64,000 nt of DNA from Sipunculus nudus (GCA_026874595.1 CM049318.1:35731956-35795955); one strand, 5' to 3'; positions 35,463-48,148 are shown, numbered from the stretch's first letter. Notes: generated by a model not told the origin, from the sequence alone. Program-made: numbers and translations.

Positions 35463-36486
35463 TAACAATAACATAAAATTTTGTTTCTTGCGGAACAGGG
35501 TCTATCAGTTGTTTTATGTCTTCATTATATTGACTTTGTCTTTTGACATAGTTACTTGTTTTATTTTATTAGACATATATGCAAATATAAGTGACGTTGT
35601 TGTTGTCGTAATTTATGCAGTTTGATTAATATAATGATATAACATTTAAAATATGCAGCATTTTTAACAGACTGGATAGGTTCATCGGATAAAGATGGTA
35701 GTGTAAATAAAATAAGAATGAAACTTGTTATAATTATGTCACGTCACATATACTTTTGTATACCAGCTTCTTATGAATGTGAATAATGTCAGAATAATCA
35801 AAATAGAGGATGACAATGACAAATAATATGAAGATGTCAATTTACACTTTATTTGATTTCATCAGTTTCATACTTTCTATATGCACACGAACAACAATGA
35901 CCTTGTTTTAACGCCAAGTTAATGGCTGGTAAAGGACATTGGTCTATCCTTTCGATTCAAAAGAGGTTAAGGATAACCAAACTTTATGCATCGAATTTAA
36001 CCTCTAAAAGATGCTTTGGACTTCAAACCCTATTTATTCAGCCACAAAGCATATCATTCAATGACATTGTCTGATATAGTTGCATCATCTTAAATAACAT
36101 TTCTATTACCAAAATTCTTGATTTCCAAGAGATATAGCTGGAATTCTGATCAAACGAATAACCAAGTGCTTGGTTAACACGAGGTGTTGGGTATTTGATG
36201 GAAATATGGTATTTTTGCACAAGGTAAACATAATTTCTGCTCCGCTCTCTCCCTTGAGGTTTAATCTAGGTGCCGCATAAACCTTGGCCGCTTCGTCACG
36301 ATTGAAACAGACGGGAGAGGAAATTGGAAAACCAATTAAGGGAATCGTGCTTATAGGATTCAAGGACATTGCAGATAAAAGGCAGGATCGAAATAGCAAA
36401 AAAGCATGTCTAAAAAAGCGATATAAAAACTCTGCTTGCTGCTCCGGCAAGCTGTTTAACGGAAGACATGTTATGAAGAGGAAGGA

Positions 36487-36560
36487 CGTAGCACAGCAGT
36501 TAAAACGTTAGACTGCACGGAAACGGGCCGCTGGTGAATCCCTGACAAAGGCTCAGCGTT
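36487..36560 (+). repeat. tRNA-like sequence, possible SINE head
   Basis: GTAGCACAGCAGTT resembles an A box and TGGTGAATCCC a shortened B box about 44 bp downstream. The fold is too degenerate for a functional tRNA. No SINE body or tail was defined. Confidence 0.25.
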
Positions 36561-37469
36561 AGGACACTCAGAGAGACTGAGTCCCTCTAATGTTTTAACG
36601 GCTTCGGCAAAGAACAGTCAGAGGTTTCTGAGAAAACTAAACCCAATAGTTATCAAATGAATCAGTCTAGAATACTCGTAATTTAAAACATTTTATTCAG
36701 TGTATATAAACCATAACAAGCGGATATTTAGTTCTATATCCGAAGAAACAGAGCTTAGAAATGAAGATTATGCAAGTTATATTGATCATCTTTCATTTAA
36801 ACAATCTTAAACATCGATTTATTTTATATTTGATCTGACATTTTTAATATAGCTATTCGACATGGTCAAATAAATCAGGGGCATCGGGAATTTCCGTCTC
36901 GCCATCACGGAAACCTTGTAATATCAACTCATGTTTCTATTTTCTGAAAATTTAGGAAAAATCCCGTAACACTTATGCCGTGTATACGATGGACAAAGAT
37001 TCCGTCTGGGAAGATAAATGAATACGCTAAAATGTTACCATCAATTCCAGCAGACAGCCAACTAGTTACTTGGATTACATGGGTTTTGTACCAAAAAGGG
37101 CACTGAGGGGCAAAGATGGGGGATTGACCTCAAAGTTTTCCTGATGTACAAACCTACGCTTTTTACACAGCGCTTTAACTATAGGCCTACTTCCTATATG
37201 GTAAGCGCTGTTTGTTATGACCTCATACCCGAGAGAATTGCCGCAGACGTGGTTTGCTTAGGGCCTTGGGCACATAGGATGCCCGGTCGGTGAGCTGTAA
37301 TTCAAACGAAGCGTAACAACAAAGGCTGCGTGCACACCTCGCTGGCTGGTTTCAGTTCTGCAGACACCAGACACATGGCTACGCTGACACAGTCTTAACA
37401 CAGTCGATGATGCGTAAATGCAGAGGGAGCAATGAAAATTCGAACGTAAACGGCGCTTGAAGCGCAGCT

Positions 37470-37620
37470 ATGGGCGGAGCCAGGATGCCTGTCGAGTGTT
37501 TGTTTATTGGCATCTGATTGGCTGCTTGTCACATCATACGCACGTTTTGTTCAGCGGACAACGAACTGCCATCTGGTGTCTAAATATATCATAGACAGTC
37601 AAAGCTGGCAGCGTGAAAAT
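37470..37620 (+). promoter_or_regulatory. Candidate promoter-like cluster
   Basis: A GC box (TGGGCGGAGCC), two ATTGG boxes within 20 bp (TTATTGGCATCTGATTGGCT), a CTCF-like CTGCCATCTGGTGTC (37566-37580) and TAAATATATC follow each other over about 110 bp. No open frame follows closely, so any transcript would begin with a leader exon. Confidence 0.25.
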
Positions 37621-39049
37621 CAGTTGCTTCTTTAGAAGCGCAAGATTTCCGCTGCCTCGGGAGCTTATTACAAACCCGGCTTTCAAAATCATGCACAATT
37701 CAAAATGCTTTATTTTTTTGTGATGTTTTCATTTCAAACACCTTCATTAATATCGTATTATTTTAAATGCGCAGATAACACTTATAATCTTCTCATTTAT
37801 ATGCTAGATCTTTAACTTAAGGGTATCAAGTTGAAAATTTTATCAAATATATTGGACCCAATAAAGTATATAGATTTCATTTTAAACCTGGTACAGAGTG
37901 CTCTTTTATGTTACATGTATTAATGAAAATCACATGAATTTTTTTTTAGAATTCACATGACATTATAATATTTTTTAAGATCTCATTTTCTTAAATGTAC
38001 CTAATTTTAAAGCAACTAATAACACGAAACTATTTTAGTGGGCTAATATCAAAACGTCATCACAATATATCAAAACCGCATGTTGTTCTTATTCCTTTAT
38101 AAAGTTTTTTAACTTTTTTTTTATTTTGATACAAAATTAAATATCATTTTTTTACAAGAAAGAAACATGAACGAGGATAAACAAACACAGAATTGGCGAT
38201 ATTGCCATGCAGTTAGATATAATAGCCCACTTTAAAGTGCTTTGCTGTTAATGGTTGCTTAAAATCTTGTACCTTTTAAAAATCAAAATTTTCTCCAATT
38301 TTAAAATTTCACATGAAAATGGGGTTGTATTTAAAAAATACGAACCTATACCATCAGCTAGATACACATTTCCAGTCTCTCATTCTCATTATATATATAT
38401 ATATATATATATATTAAATAAATTATTTCCAGTATATAAATCCTTCTCTCTCAGTAGCAGGTATGGGATTACATTTATCTTCCGTCCATATATACAACCC
38501 CTTGCATTGACGCCCCTGAAACACACACACACACACACATGATCGAGTAGCATAAGGTAACATTCGGAAAATTAACAACCTATCACTGAGACAGCGACCT
38601 GCATGGTTTGCACGTCCTTAAAGTAGGGGCCTCTTCGTCTTCCTGTAGGATTTTTTTTATCAAATTGTTTCAGTTCACAAAAAAAACGCTTCATGATGAG
38701 GTTTCTTTGATTAAACAGCGGTTCATCAGCGAAACCAATATACCCACATCGACATGAAAAGAAAACAGTGATAGACTGGCAGCCGAGACGCGTTGGTGTT
38801 CAAAAGGAGTGAGTTTTTTTAGACTATAGAAAGAGAAGAGAAAAGGATGCCGCCTGGATAAAGTTTCATTCTTATGGAGCCACAGCTGACAATATCAGGT
38901 TAAAATGCCCTGACATATGTCCTATGAAAGCGAAAAATGTCAGAGCGTAGGCTGAAAATAAATTATTTGTCGGATTAGTCTGCACTTTAAATACAAGAAT
39001 TCCGCTGAATATATGAATACTGTATTATATAGTTTTTATACTGTAACAG
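37621..39049. other. AT-rich intergenic sequence with small TA and CA tracts
   Basis: (TA)n lies at about 38390-38414 and (CA)n at about 38520-38540. No gene was recognised. Confidence 0.35.
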
Positions 39050-39600
39050 TTCACTGAACTGTAATAAAACTTGTTTTATATTTCCTTAAAGGATACATGC
39101 AGAGTTAAGATATCTCTAGCTATTATTTAAGTGTTTATATATTTTTCTGTTCATCTGTTTGTTTGTTTATTTATTTACATATTTTCTATTATATTCAATG
39201 TTTTATATAAACTGGTAAATGTTAAATATTTTCAGGAATATAACATGTTTAGAACTTGCATGTTCGCACAGTTTATTAAAGAAAATATATGCATATTTTA
39301 TTGTCAGCATTTATTTTGATAATTGTCAATTTGTTTGCATTCACTGTCTATTCAATTTTTTACATTAAATGTTTAATTGTATATTAAGTCAGTACAGATG
39401 TTTATTAGAATCTTTAGCAAGATTCAGTTAATTCTTCTTTATTTAGTTCTCTGTGTTTATATTAAGTTTGCTCATTTAACTGACTGTATTCAGATCATTT
39501 TCATTTAGTTGTTAAATAAGAACTTGAATTATGTCAATCATGTTGGGAACTGTAGGCCCTGTGGCCATTTTTTTCCTGAATAAAGTTCTGTTCTGTTCTG
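39050..39600 (+). mobile_element. LINE 3' end with AATAAA and (TTCTG)n tail
   Basis: A T-rich, 3'UTR-like stretch ends in TGTAGGCCCTGTGGCC, AATAAA (39579-39584) and TTCTGTTCTGTTCTG. Polyadenylation signal plus a short tandem tail is characteristic of a non-LTR retrotransposon 3' end. The left border is uncertain. Confidence 0.45.
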
Positions 39601-40499
39601 ATTGATGTTTTTGTATATTTTTTATGTATATTTTTTAGTTTATTATTTATTTTTAATTCGCTAAAATTGCGAAAGCCGAGCATGGACTAAGAACGTCTTA
39701 CTGAAAACTATATCTTGCTTTATTAATTGCAATATCAGTTAACAATAACAAAAACACAATAATTGCATTTTTATATTTGAATTTAACTACAGGTCTAGCA
39801 AGCTCCGTACCACAATCTTTCTTGTTTATTTTTTTATATAAAAGACGTTAAATAGTAACTCACGATTTACTCTGAATTTCGTCGACGCGCTGCCTGTACC
39901 GACAAGTTCCGACTATGGCCAATGAGGTCATGGCCTAAATATACCCTCACTGGATCTGTAAGTCACTGTAGTCACACTTAAGATATCGGCAGTCATCGTG
40001 TCACACCGATGCCATACTAAACCCCTCCTCTAAATGTTCGTACCACCCCCTCCAGTACACATTACAAATCACACTTAAAGCATGGTCGTTCACTTCCCCG
40101 TTTTGATACTGCAGCCCTAGTTGGATCTGTTTTGTTTTACATACAGGTTAAGCCATACCTGTAACAGGCTTAATTATACGGGTTGATGAGTGTATTTCTG
40201 TAGAGCTATTCGGGAAGAAAATTGTTGTGGGTGGACCTTATTAGGCCCCTTGAGTGCAAGACCACCGATTTCGTTTTGTTTTTTGTTCTTTCGCCAGTTT
40301 TTGTTTGTGCTAGATCTCCAATAAGGCTTATTTTCCAAAGCTGAAATCTTGGCACAATATTAGTCTTAGGTCACATATTTGCACCCGATATTAATTCTGG
40401 ACCATGACCATAATGATATTCCCAAGGCCGTACACTCAGCCATGGATGCTCCATTATTGCCTACGTTGACTTTAACCCTATATCCGAGGTCGTACGCGC

Positions 40500-40516
40500 T
40501 CCCCCCCCCCCCCCCC
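40500..40516. repeat. Poly-C tract
   Basis: A run of about 16 cytosines. The surrounding 39601-40660 shows no recognisable gene. Confidence 0.85.
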
Positions 40517-40672
40517 AATCCCTTTATTTGCCAGTCATAATATAAGTATTAGATTACCCTATTACTTGCGGCTTACCTGCGAGAATCCTCTTGCGATCGC
40601 CAGCAACTGCATACATCTAGTGTTGGCTTTCCGATTTACGTGTATATCTTACACACAGAGGGTGGTAACATT

Positions 40673-40852
40673 CTATATTATAATTGACGGTGGTGGCACT
40701 GCACTTTTGTCACGAATCTCCTCGGATATACAAATTGTTTGTCCCGAAACGATGGGAATGATGCCAAGTGTCCTAAGGAGGTCATTTCCATATTTCTCCT
40801 TAAATTCAGAGATATTCCAAATTATTTTTCTAAGAGGTTGACGCAGCGCCAT
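40673..40852 (-). CDS. Unrecognised 59-codon open frame; possible small exon
   Basis: On the minus strand an ATG directly follows GATTGCAG, an acceptor-like sequence. The frame opens MALRQPLRK, continues with ISEFKEKYG, LLRTLGIIPIVSGQ and SEEIRDKSAVPPP, and ends at TAG. It is free of low-complexity sequence and looks more protein-like than most frames in the window. I do not recognise it. It could be an exon of a minus-strand gene, a transposon fragment or chance; a frame of this length is not unusual by chance. Confidence 0.2.
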   Translation of the reverse strand: MALRQPLRKIIWNISEFKEKYGNDLLRTLGIIPIVSGQTICISEEIRDKSAVPPPSIII

Positions 40853-41440
40853 CTGCAATCAACTACAACTGTGTGTCAAGGCAGAGAGCAGTTCCATAGA
40901 GTCCGATTTTATAATACTAAAATGTTCAGTTCTTCCTAGAGCTTCAACAAATATTTTTTGATTATATTAATACGATATTTGGTAAGTGATGTTTTAAATA
41001 AACATTTTCTTATTTGTTGCTTATTAATTTACAAATTATCTTTAGGCATGCTATTTATTTCTATGGTCCGTGCAACAATACGTTCACCTATCAAGGGGTG
41101 TGTTGTTGTGTTCACTATCAATTTTAAAATAACGTAGAGAGTCTTCGTTATATAAAAGCAGCGTCTGTCGTATTTTTGATGAAAATAAACTGGACTTCAA
41201 GTGCAAATTATGAACAGGTAGGAAAAAGATATAATGCTGTAACGCTGAAAGAATTAAAATTTGACAGATAACGCACATTGAGTATAGGCAAAACATACAT
41301 ACATACACACACACATGCTTTTTTTTATCACATCATGCAGATTCGTGTAAAATATGCCATCAAATAATCGAAAGTGAAAATGGTACACGACAGATTTGAA
41401 TGCTGCTATAAAAAAATATACCGGGATATTTAAGAAAATT

Positions 41441-41512
41441 CAGTGAAACATCTCTTTCTGGGCACCTCCATAAAGTGGAACCTCTATATAGTGGACACCT
41501 CTATATAGTGGG
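41441..41512 (+). mobile_element. R3-type MITE, left part, cut by an LTR
   Basis: CAGTGAAACATCTC and GGGCACCTCC, then repeated CACCTCTATATAGTGG, resemble the R3 MITEs at 1360 and 54908. The family continues after the LTR at 42734-42845 (GTGGGCACTT, GGGCACCTCTGCAATC). The right terminus was not resolved. Confidence 0.45.
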
Positions 41513-42733
41513 TGTCACACTGCTAAAGATATGAAAGACCAGGTTCTTTTAATTCTCAAATCAACTGACAGAAACTCATACATACGTACACTCCAAAAGA
41601 TAAATAACCAAAGTGTTAACAAAAACAAGTCAATATATCAAAGAAAGAAGACACATTTCTCTAAAGAAGCGATCCATATATACAAGCACTGAAGATCACA
41701 AGTGTCTGATAATAAACACAGAAAAAAAACACTAAGTCCGTTAATTACACTGCACAGAGTATTCTCCTGTTTACACTTCTCCTGATCACATGACCATCGC
41801 GCACACGTCACATCGGAATGATGCGCTGATAGACTCATTGTTTGCTCGTGTTGTGTACACAGTACCATCAGTCCATTTATAGATACACGGAGCTCCGATC
41901 ACCAACCGTTCTTTCGCTGGAGTAATGGTTTGCCTCTCAAGACACAGTTCAAACAGTACTAATTAGTGTACAGACTATTATATCTGGACTTAGAGTCAAT
42001 GTCTTTCACTGCTGATGTCTCCAGGAATCATCCAGCATTAGGTAACCGAATATGTTTTCACACAGCGATATTCAGTACCTCTATAGTTACGCGTTTAAAG
42101 TACCCGGTCTGTTCCTGGAATCGCTCACAACAGATACAATCGCCGGATTACCAGTCCGTCGGCAAAATGCGATACTCGCTCTGAAGTCCGTTTTAGAGTA
42201 ATCTCCGTGGCCTTTCTCAGCCACCTACAGTTTACGCATATAGACATCATCTCTCAGCTGTCTAAACTCTGATGCATACCGACCTTCCCTGGACTATAGA
42301 TATTGTCAGGCTATACCGAACTGGCGCGCTGATCGGGCAATTGTCGCGAATATCTTATTAATCACGACTTATACATGCTTGCTGACGTCACAAAGCCTGA
42401 CCGTCTTCTGGCCTTTCACCATTCTCTATTATGCTGACTGCAAATAATTACACGAGCTCCAGAGACAACACCCTGGGAAAACCCAAACTAAACGATGCTT
42501 GCCCTTTGATGTCTACAACAAACAGTCGTGACTATAGAGATCGCCAAACAGATACGGCTCACACAAAATTAAAATGTACAGAAATTTACATCAAACGAGA
42601 CACGTATGCTCTCTAACAAAAGTTCTCACGCTAATATCTAAACATGATACCACATATTAATGTACAATAAATTATCATCTGGTTATACTCCATACTTGAA
42701 TGTCATACAATAAGTCACAGTCCTCTGGTAACA
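41513..42733 (-). mobile_element. Solo LTR, 1221 bp, GTGGG duplication
   Basis: Ends TGTCACACTGC and CTCTGGTAACA are flanked by the 5-bp duplication GTGGG (41508-41512, 42734-42738). On the minus strand CTATAAATGG (about 41873-41882) is a TATA box, suggesting minus-strand sense. Complex, GC-moderate sequence around 41760-42430 contrasts with the AT-rich neighbourhood. It is distinct in sequence from family L1 and inserted in an R3 MITE. Confidence 0.65.
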
Positions 42734-42849
42734 GTGGGCACTTTCGGCAGGCCCGTATTTTCTACTCGTGACTATGTAAAGCTAATATGGGCACCTCTGC
42801 AATCTGTAAAGTGGGCACTTTTCTTCAGCTCATGTGGGCACATCACCGA

Positions 42850-44950
42850 TATCCCCAGTTGAACTATCATTATATTTGAACTTTGTAAGCCTTCTTAATT
42901 GTGATTAAAAAAAACTATTCCGTTGTATGAAACATGTTGCACAGAAGTTCCTGTGTAATGCCTAATGTTGTGTCTAACGGTTGCAAAAAACGGTTAATCC
43001 TTGCATAATTGATCTCCGGGTACAGACTGTGCGTCTATTTCATTCTTGAAAGTGGTGCGATGTCTCGGGTTTTTTTTTCTTTTTTTTCTGTAAAGAGAAA
43101 CAAAAGGAAGAGGACAGATTACAGGCCAACGAGAAAATAAGAGATGAAGAGGATCCTTCACTGAAAATGGAATAATCGAAAATAATTTAAAAGATTGTCT
43201 TAAATAATACAATATCGGTCGTACTTTTGTTTAAGATTCTTTATAATTAATACGGAGTTGGGTTTATTCTAGACCATCGTTTACCTACTTCCGCTATGAT
43301 TTGGACTTCCAAATTTGGCACACTAGTCGTCGGTGTGCTCTTCCAGTACAAGTTTGTTTTCTTTTGCTGGATTATTTGCTATTAAGCTGCATAATTAATA
43401 TTTTTTATATTTCCCTATAAGGTGCCCCTATTTCTTTTGTGTTTCAAGGTCCCCCACGCATGTCACGCTTTTTCAGGAGACACCTTTGGGATTTTCTTTG
43501 ATTTCGAGCTCACTGGCCTGTTAAGACCATGGTCAGAGACTCAGAGCGCACGTCCTGCCCAAAGAGCGTTTTTGTATAACACGCGGCACGCGGGTCCACT
43601 TTAATCCCCATTGATCCCCAAATTCATTATAACGCCTCAAAAGAAAGTTTATTCGAAAGGAAGAAAAGAATTTTAATCCAAAGTCCACACGGCCCCGCTT
43701 TCCATGCCAGGGCTTTCCAGTTTAGTCAACACTGAGGACTGAGACCAGTCACGTGGCCACCGTTTGACAAACTTTTTATTGGTTGCAGTTATGTTGATTT
43801 CTACACATTCCCACGAATATTTCCATGATATCCATTCTTTTAACACTTTGGTCAATTATTGTGTTTTTCTTTTTAAGTTCGTTCAGAAAGCCCTGCAACT
43901 GAAATACCATTGTTTGGGGGAGGGGGTTCGAATATCTCTAAGACCCACTGTCTGTAGAGAAGAACCCATGATACATGAAAACATATAACCTGCACAACCT
44001 AAAAATGATATGTATTCTATTAACAAACTATGTTCTGTAATCCCTAACAAACTAGATTATGTAGTCGGAGCCTACAAACAAGACTCTGCTTTATTATCAG
44101 TCATGTGTTCACGTGTATACGTTTCATGTATGAACACTGTCATGCTTCACTAAGACTAGTTTAACTTGCCAGTGGAGGAACCCAGTTGATTACCCTAACC
44201 CTGTGCAAATGTTCATCAAAAACCGTACATAATTTTTTTGCGTTAATTTGCTTAGAAGCAAAAGTCAGCTGAGCTAAAAAGATCTCGCAAAAAGCTCAGG
44301 ATTAAACTATGCGACATTCAGTCCCTACCAGCTCAATACAACCGTGGATTTTCCACGGGTAAAGTTAGTTTATGTAAATGCTTGTACTTTGTAACCCTTT
44401 CCCACGAAGAGATCATCTAGCAGAGATAAAGACGCCCTGTTCCCATAGGTCCATTTTACCTGTGAGGAAAAAAACTTGCTAACGCTTTCTGATATGAAAT
44501 GGCATTTGTCCCAAAGCTCTGTCGTTTCATTGATCGGATTCGGCTCTCGAGTGGCATGGCTGGGTCTCCGCTGCTGAGATCGGTGGAGGGAATGCATGCT
44601 GCTTCTGTCTTTGTGGCTGTGGGTGTTGTGGCTTTCTCAAAGTCACCGTTACGGCTAAAATGGTGGCGGTCTCTCGCGGCCTTCTGCTTTGCTTGGTGGC
44701 ATCACGTCTATTGGCTCTCAAAATTATGCTTAAGTAGCACACAGGGCATTGACCACAGCAACCTGTAGCTGCTCGACAAAGCGAAAAACATCTTCAGTCA
44801 GACCATAGGTCCATATTACAAGAGTAATACTTCATACTTAGGTGTTCCAGGGGCCTTCTTGGTCGATAGTTTTCGATTATCGGTAACACTTTAGAAACTT
44901 CTGAACAGTTCATTATTTATATTTTACTTTATCTTTGTTTTGCTCCGCAG
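42850..44950. other. Intergenic sequence, no gene recognised
   Basis: It contains a fragment inverted relative to the R4 head (GTCAGCTGAGCTAAAA at about 44265) and two more GC-balanced patches (43430-43780, 44500-44760) with open frames on both strands but no domains. Confidence 0.3.
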
Positions 44951-45110
44951 CCACTCCAGAGTCTGATTTCCCTAAAGAGATATTGTTTATTCAGAGAGAA
45001 AAGTTAGATTTCCACATCAGAGACGAGCCGGACAGCACCTTCCCATCAGGCGAACTCTTTGATAAGCATGTGCCTGCATGTGTGATGACGAGACAAACAA
45101 TTACGCAGTC
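44951..45110 (+). CDS. Candidate orphan exon, unrecognised protein
   Basis: A good acceptor (TTTACTTTATC, then TTTGTTTTGCTCCGCAG, ending at 44950) is followed by an open frame reading TPESDFPKEILFIQREKLDF, then FPSGELFDKHVPAC. It runs without a stop into a (GA)n tract and ends at TAG near 45177. No obvious donor follows. The residue mix looks like genuine protein, but no family is recognised and no neighbouring exon was found. Confidence 0.25.
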
Positions 45111-45114
45111 AGAG

Positions 45115-45116
45115 AG

Positions 45117-45170
<54 letters not shown>

Positions 45171-45186
45171 GAGATAGAGATATAGA

Positions 45187-45235
<49 letters not shown>
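45115..45235. repeat. (GA)n/(GT)n microsatellite
   Basis: Two GA tracts are separated by a short GT tract. Confidence 0.9.
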
Positions 45236-45237
<2 letters not shown>

Positions 45238-45424
45238 TCACACAGTTTTACTGTACAAAAGTGTATGTGTGGGAGAGTGGAATCGGTCTATGCTAGATAT
45301 CCTTTATACTTATCATTTTCTGATCTTTAAAGAATTGTTTAATTGGAAAAAAAGGACATCTGATCTATATTCCCCAAATGAAACATTTTTAAACGATAAT
45401 AGCTTAGACTAGAAATCAGCATTC

Positions 45425-45516
45425 TAAGGAATGCAAGCCTCCGCATATATAGCCATGTCGGGTCCCTTATGTAGGACGCATAAAACTGTGTTTGCATTCA
45501 ATTATTTGGCCCACAA
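45425..45516 (+). repeat. Dispersed repeat R2, truncated at an LTR
   Basis: It begins AAGGAATGCAAGCCTCCGC and breaks off after TTTGGCCCACAA, where LTR 45517 begins. The remainder of R2 is not found on the other side of the LTR, so the insertion was followed by deletion or recombination. Confidence 0.6.
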
Positions 45517-46039
45517 TGTTACGAAACCTAATAACAACAGATCACGTAGTCATGACGAGCATAATATTTGTTACGGATCACTAGGCAGCGTGAAATGTCT
45601 AGGGGAATGAATAAAGAAGTCAGTAGTTTTTTGTTAACAAATAATTATAATTTATTCTTAGAAAAATCTTACATTATACTAAATCAATACAATTACACAG
45701 TATAAAAAAATGTACACTACCAGAGTGTCCGGATCCTAGGCTTTAATTCTGGATACCACCACTGTCACAGCTCAACAAGAGTCCTTTAAAACCAATAATC
45801 CACGTAAATAGTAATAATCCTAAGGCAAACTGGATACAGTCCGTATTAAATCTGTATTAAGTCCGTTAAATATTTCACACCATGTTTCACTGCAATTATC
45901 GAGAAAGGTCACAAACTGACGAGATAGTAACACTCTTAGTGCTCGCTGGTATATTCCTTTCTGCCGGCTCTAATTACAGCCCCTTATTAATAGCTTCAAT
46001 CAATCAATCAATCAATCAATAAAACAGACACCTGTAACA
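45517..46039 (-). mobile_element. Solo LTR, family L1, short variant (523 bp), no duplication
   Basis: Plus-strand ends are TGTTACGAAACC and CACCTGTAACA. It aligns with 30353 and 50427 at the start (ATCACGTA, GGCAGCGTGAAATGTCTAGG, AATAAAGAAGTCAGT) and has a private (CAAT)n tract near the end. The flanks ACAA and GAAG do not match, unlike the other copies. Confidence 0.6.
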
Positions 46040-46329
46040 GAAGATGTCATCGTTCATGAGAAGTTTGGAGAGTTAGTTTCCGGGTAGTTGGGTAAAGGTA
46101 TAGGGGGCGCCAGCCTATTGCTTCGCCCAAGGGCCTGCAATGGTGTTAAGACGGCCCTGTGAGTGTGTGGGTGTGTGTTGGTTGTCTGTGTGTGGGTGTG
46201 TGTATATATATATATGGATGAATATATGACGGTACATGTGTGTGTGGTCTTGCACAGAGAAAAAAAAAGTAACATTAGTGTTACAAGTGCACAAAAGTGC
46301 TGCACTTAGCATTGCTGGCGCTGAGTTAT

Positions 46330-46600
46330 CCGTGCACCTGTTACAGTGCTTGCCATGTTCCCTATGTTTTGCCAGGTAATTAACTTCTTAAGATAAAGCA
46401 TGCCCCGTTAAACTGTTTAAACAACAACGGTCTCTTGTTATTAAGCCTAAACTTCCAGGTGCTCCAGGGGAAATCTCTTGGCAACTGAGAGTTTCACGCA
46501 CCCACTCGATGCCCACAGCTGTGAACTTAATAAGGAGACTTGCAGGTTTAACAGATTAAATGACCTTGGGCTATTTATAGAAACATCAGGACAACATATA
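46330..46600. promoter_or_regulatory. Motif-dense repeat-free stretch; candidate enhancer
   Basis: E-boxes CACCTG (46335-46340) and CAGCTG (46516-46521), a GATA site AGATAA (46391-46396), TGACCTTG (an FTZ-F1/ERR half-site, about 46561) and CTATTTATAG (46571-46580), a perfect MEF2 consensus. E-box plus MEF2 is typical of muscle or neural enhancers. Conservation was not tested. Confidence 0.25.
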
Positions 46601-46705
46601 ACCATTCAATAGGTGTTGTTATATGTATTTATATCATATATATTCTAGATACGTATAAGTGGCTGCAATGTAAATAGTATAATCCCATGTACAAACATAT
46701 GTCGG

Positions 46706-46709
<4 letters not shown>

Positions 46710-46782
<73 letters not shown>
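46710..46782. repeat. (TA)n microsatellite
   Basis: About 73 bp of TA repeats. The surrounding 46601-47430 is AT-rich with no gene. Confidence 0.9.
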
Positions 46783-46784
<2 letters not shown>

Positions 46785-47439
46785 TGCTACTTTCATTTAT
46801 ACAAACCAGACAAAAAAACTTGTATGCTTTGCTTTCAAAATCAGAATAGCTCAAGTTTAATGTTTCTGTTATATCATTCTGTGATGAAATCATAATAAAT
46901 GTATATGTAAGTATGTTTTCTTAGTTTTATAAACCATAGCAGTTTTAACCATATTCATTTATCGGACGGAGCAGGGATGTGACAGCTGTATACTCAGTAT
47001 ACAAGACAACCACACACGCAACCGATATAGTGCGGACAGTATATGCCGCTCTCGTTGAAGTATAATAAAATTGGAGATATTATATGCAATTTACACTCTA
47101 CGTCCAATACCCCTAGAGGCAGGAGCATAAGCGATCACTATACCGATAGTTTAAATATGATCCACAGGTAGCAAACTAAAAATTCATAAATCGTTTGCTA
47201 TTTAAGATTAAAAAATACAACACAAAATCTCATTCGCACATGTTAACATTGTTTGATTATATATTTCAGTATTCTGAACATATAATTATACCAGTATTAT
47301 CAGTCAGATACAACCATTCCATAATCGATATTTATACATAGTGATTAATGTGTGTTTATCTGTATAGCATTATCATGATAGCCGGGGTATGTATGCATAC
47401 TATAGCACGTTATATACTGTGGTATTGCAGTACCAGTTA

Positions 47440-47531
47440 CGCGTGGAGTGGTAGCAGTGATTCGGAAGGCCTTCATTCGTTTTGTGCCCGATAACTGTAA
47501 CCTGTTCCTCTCAAGTCATCATATCAGAAAG
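47440..47531 (+). other. Possible leader exon ending at a strong splice donor
   Basis: A complex segment ends ATATCAGAAAG|GTAAGTAAC (boundary 47531/47532). A second comparable case is at about 52290-52442 (GATAAGACTG|GTAAGTAAT). Neither contains a convincing coding frame. Motif evidence only. Confidence 0.2.
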
Positions 47532-47882
47532 GTAAGTAACATTTTCAGGGATTATTTCATGCATGCCGAGACAGTTGTAGCATTATGGGGCTATTCTGAT
47601 AGCTGACGTCTAATAACTCATACTAATCATACATGAGCCTTTTATTATAACTGGCGAGAAAACGCCGTCCCTACCAATCACTGGTGGTTTCTTTTGTTTA
47701 TATACATATGTTTATAACACTGGGGTTGTCAAAATAATCAAACACTTTCAATAAAACATCACGTAGCAAGTCAGATGAGTTTTGAAAAAGGGCGTTTTGC
47801 AAATATAGTGACCTTTCAACTTTCGCATTTATACCACCAACCTCCTTAGGTTACATTAATTTCCCGTTTGTCAACAGTGTTC

Positions 47883-48148
47883 CATTGACCGGCTTCTGTG
47901 GCTCAGGGGAAGAGCGCAGAACTCAATGCCGGGAGCTCGTGAGTACCAATCTCAGGCGAGGGTGAGCGCCCCGCAGGCTTAATGGGAAGGCCGTGCCCAA
48001 CGGCCGTGTTTCACTAACTAACGTGTGCGCCTTTTAGGGGGGCTTCTCGGTGATATTTCCCAGCAATGGGGACGATTACAAACCCAGGGCTTACGGGTGC
48101 AGTAGTCACCGGGCCTGGTTAATGCAAGGATAACAAACAAACAAAGAG
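47883..48148 (+). mobile_element. tRNA-derived SINE, 7-bp target duplication
   Basis: The tRNA-like head has TGGCTCAGGGGAAGAGC (A box) and GAGTACCAATCTC (decayed B box). The body ends GGGCCTGGTTAATGCAAGGAT with an (AACA)n tail. AGTGTTC flanks both sides (47876-47882, 48149-48155). A related copy lies about 400 bp downstream. Confidence 0.65.

Noticed and set aside
36284-36511. A basic 75-codon open frame as a gene
   Set aside because: No domain, no supporting start context or splice structure; it overlaps tRNA-like sequence.
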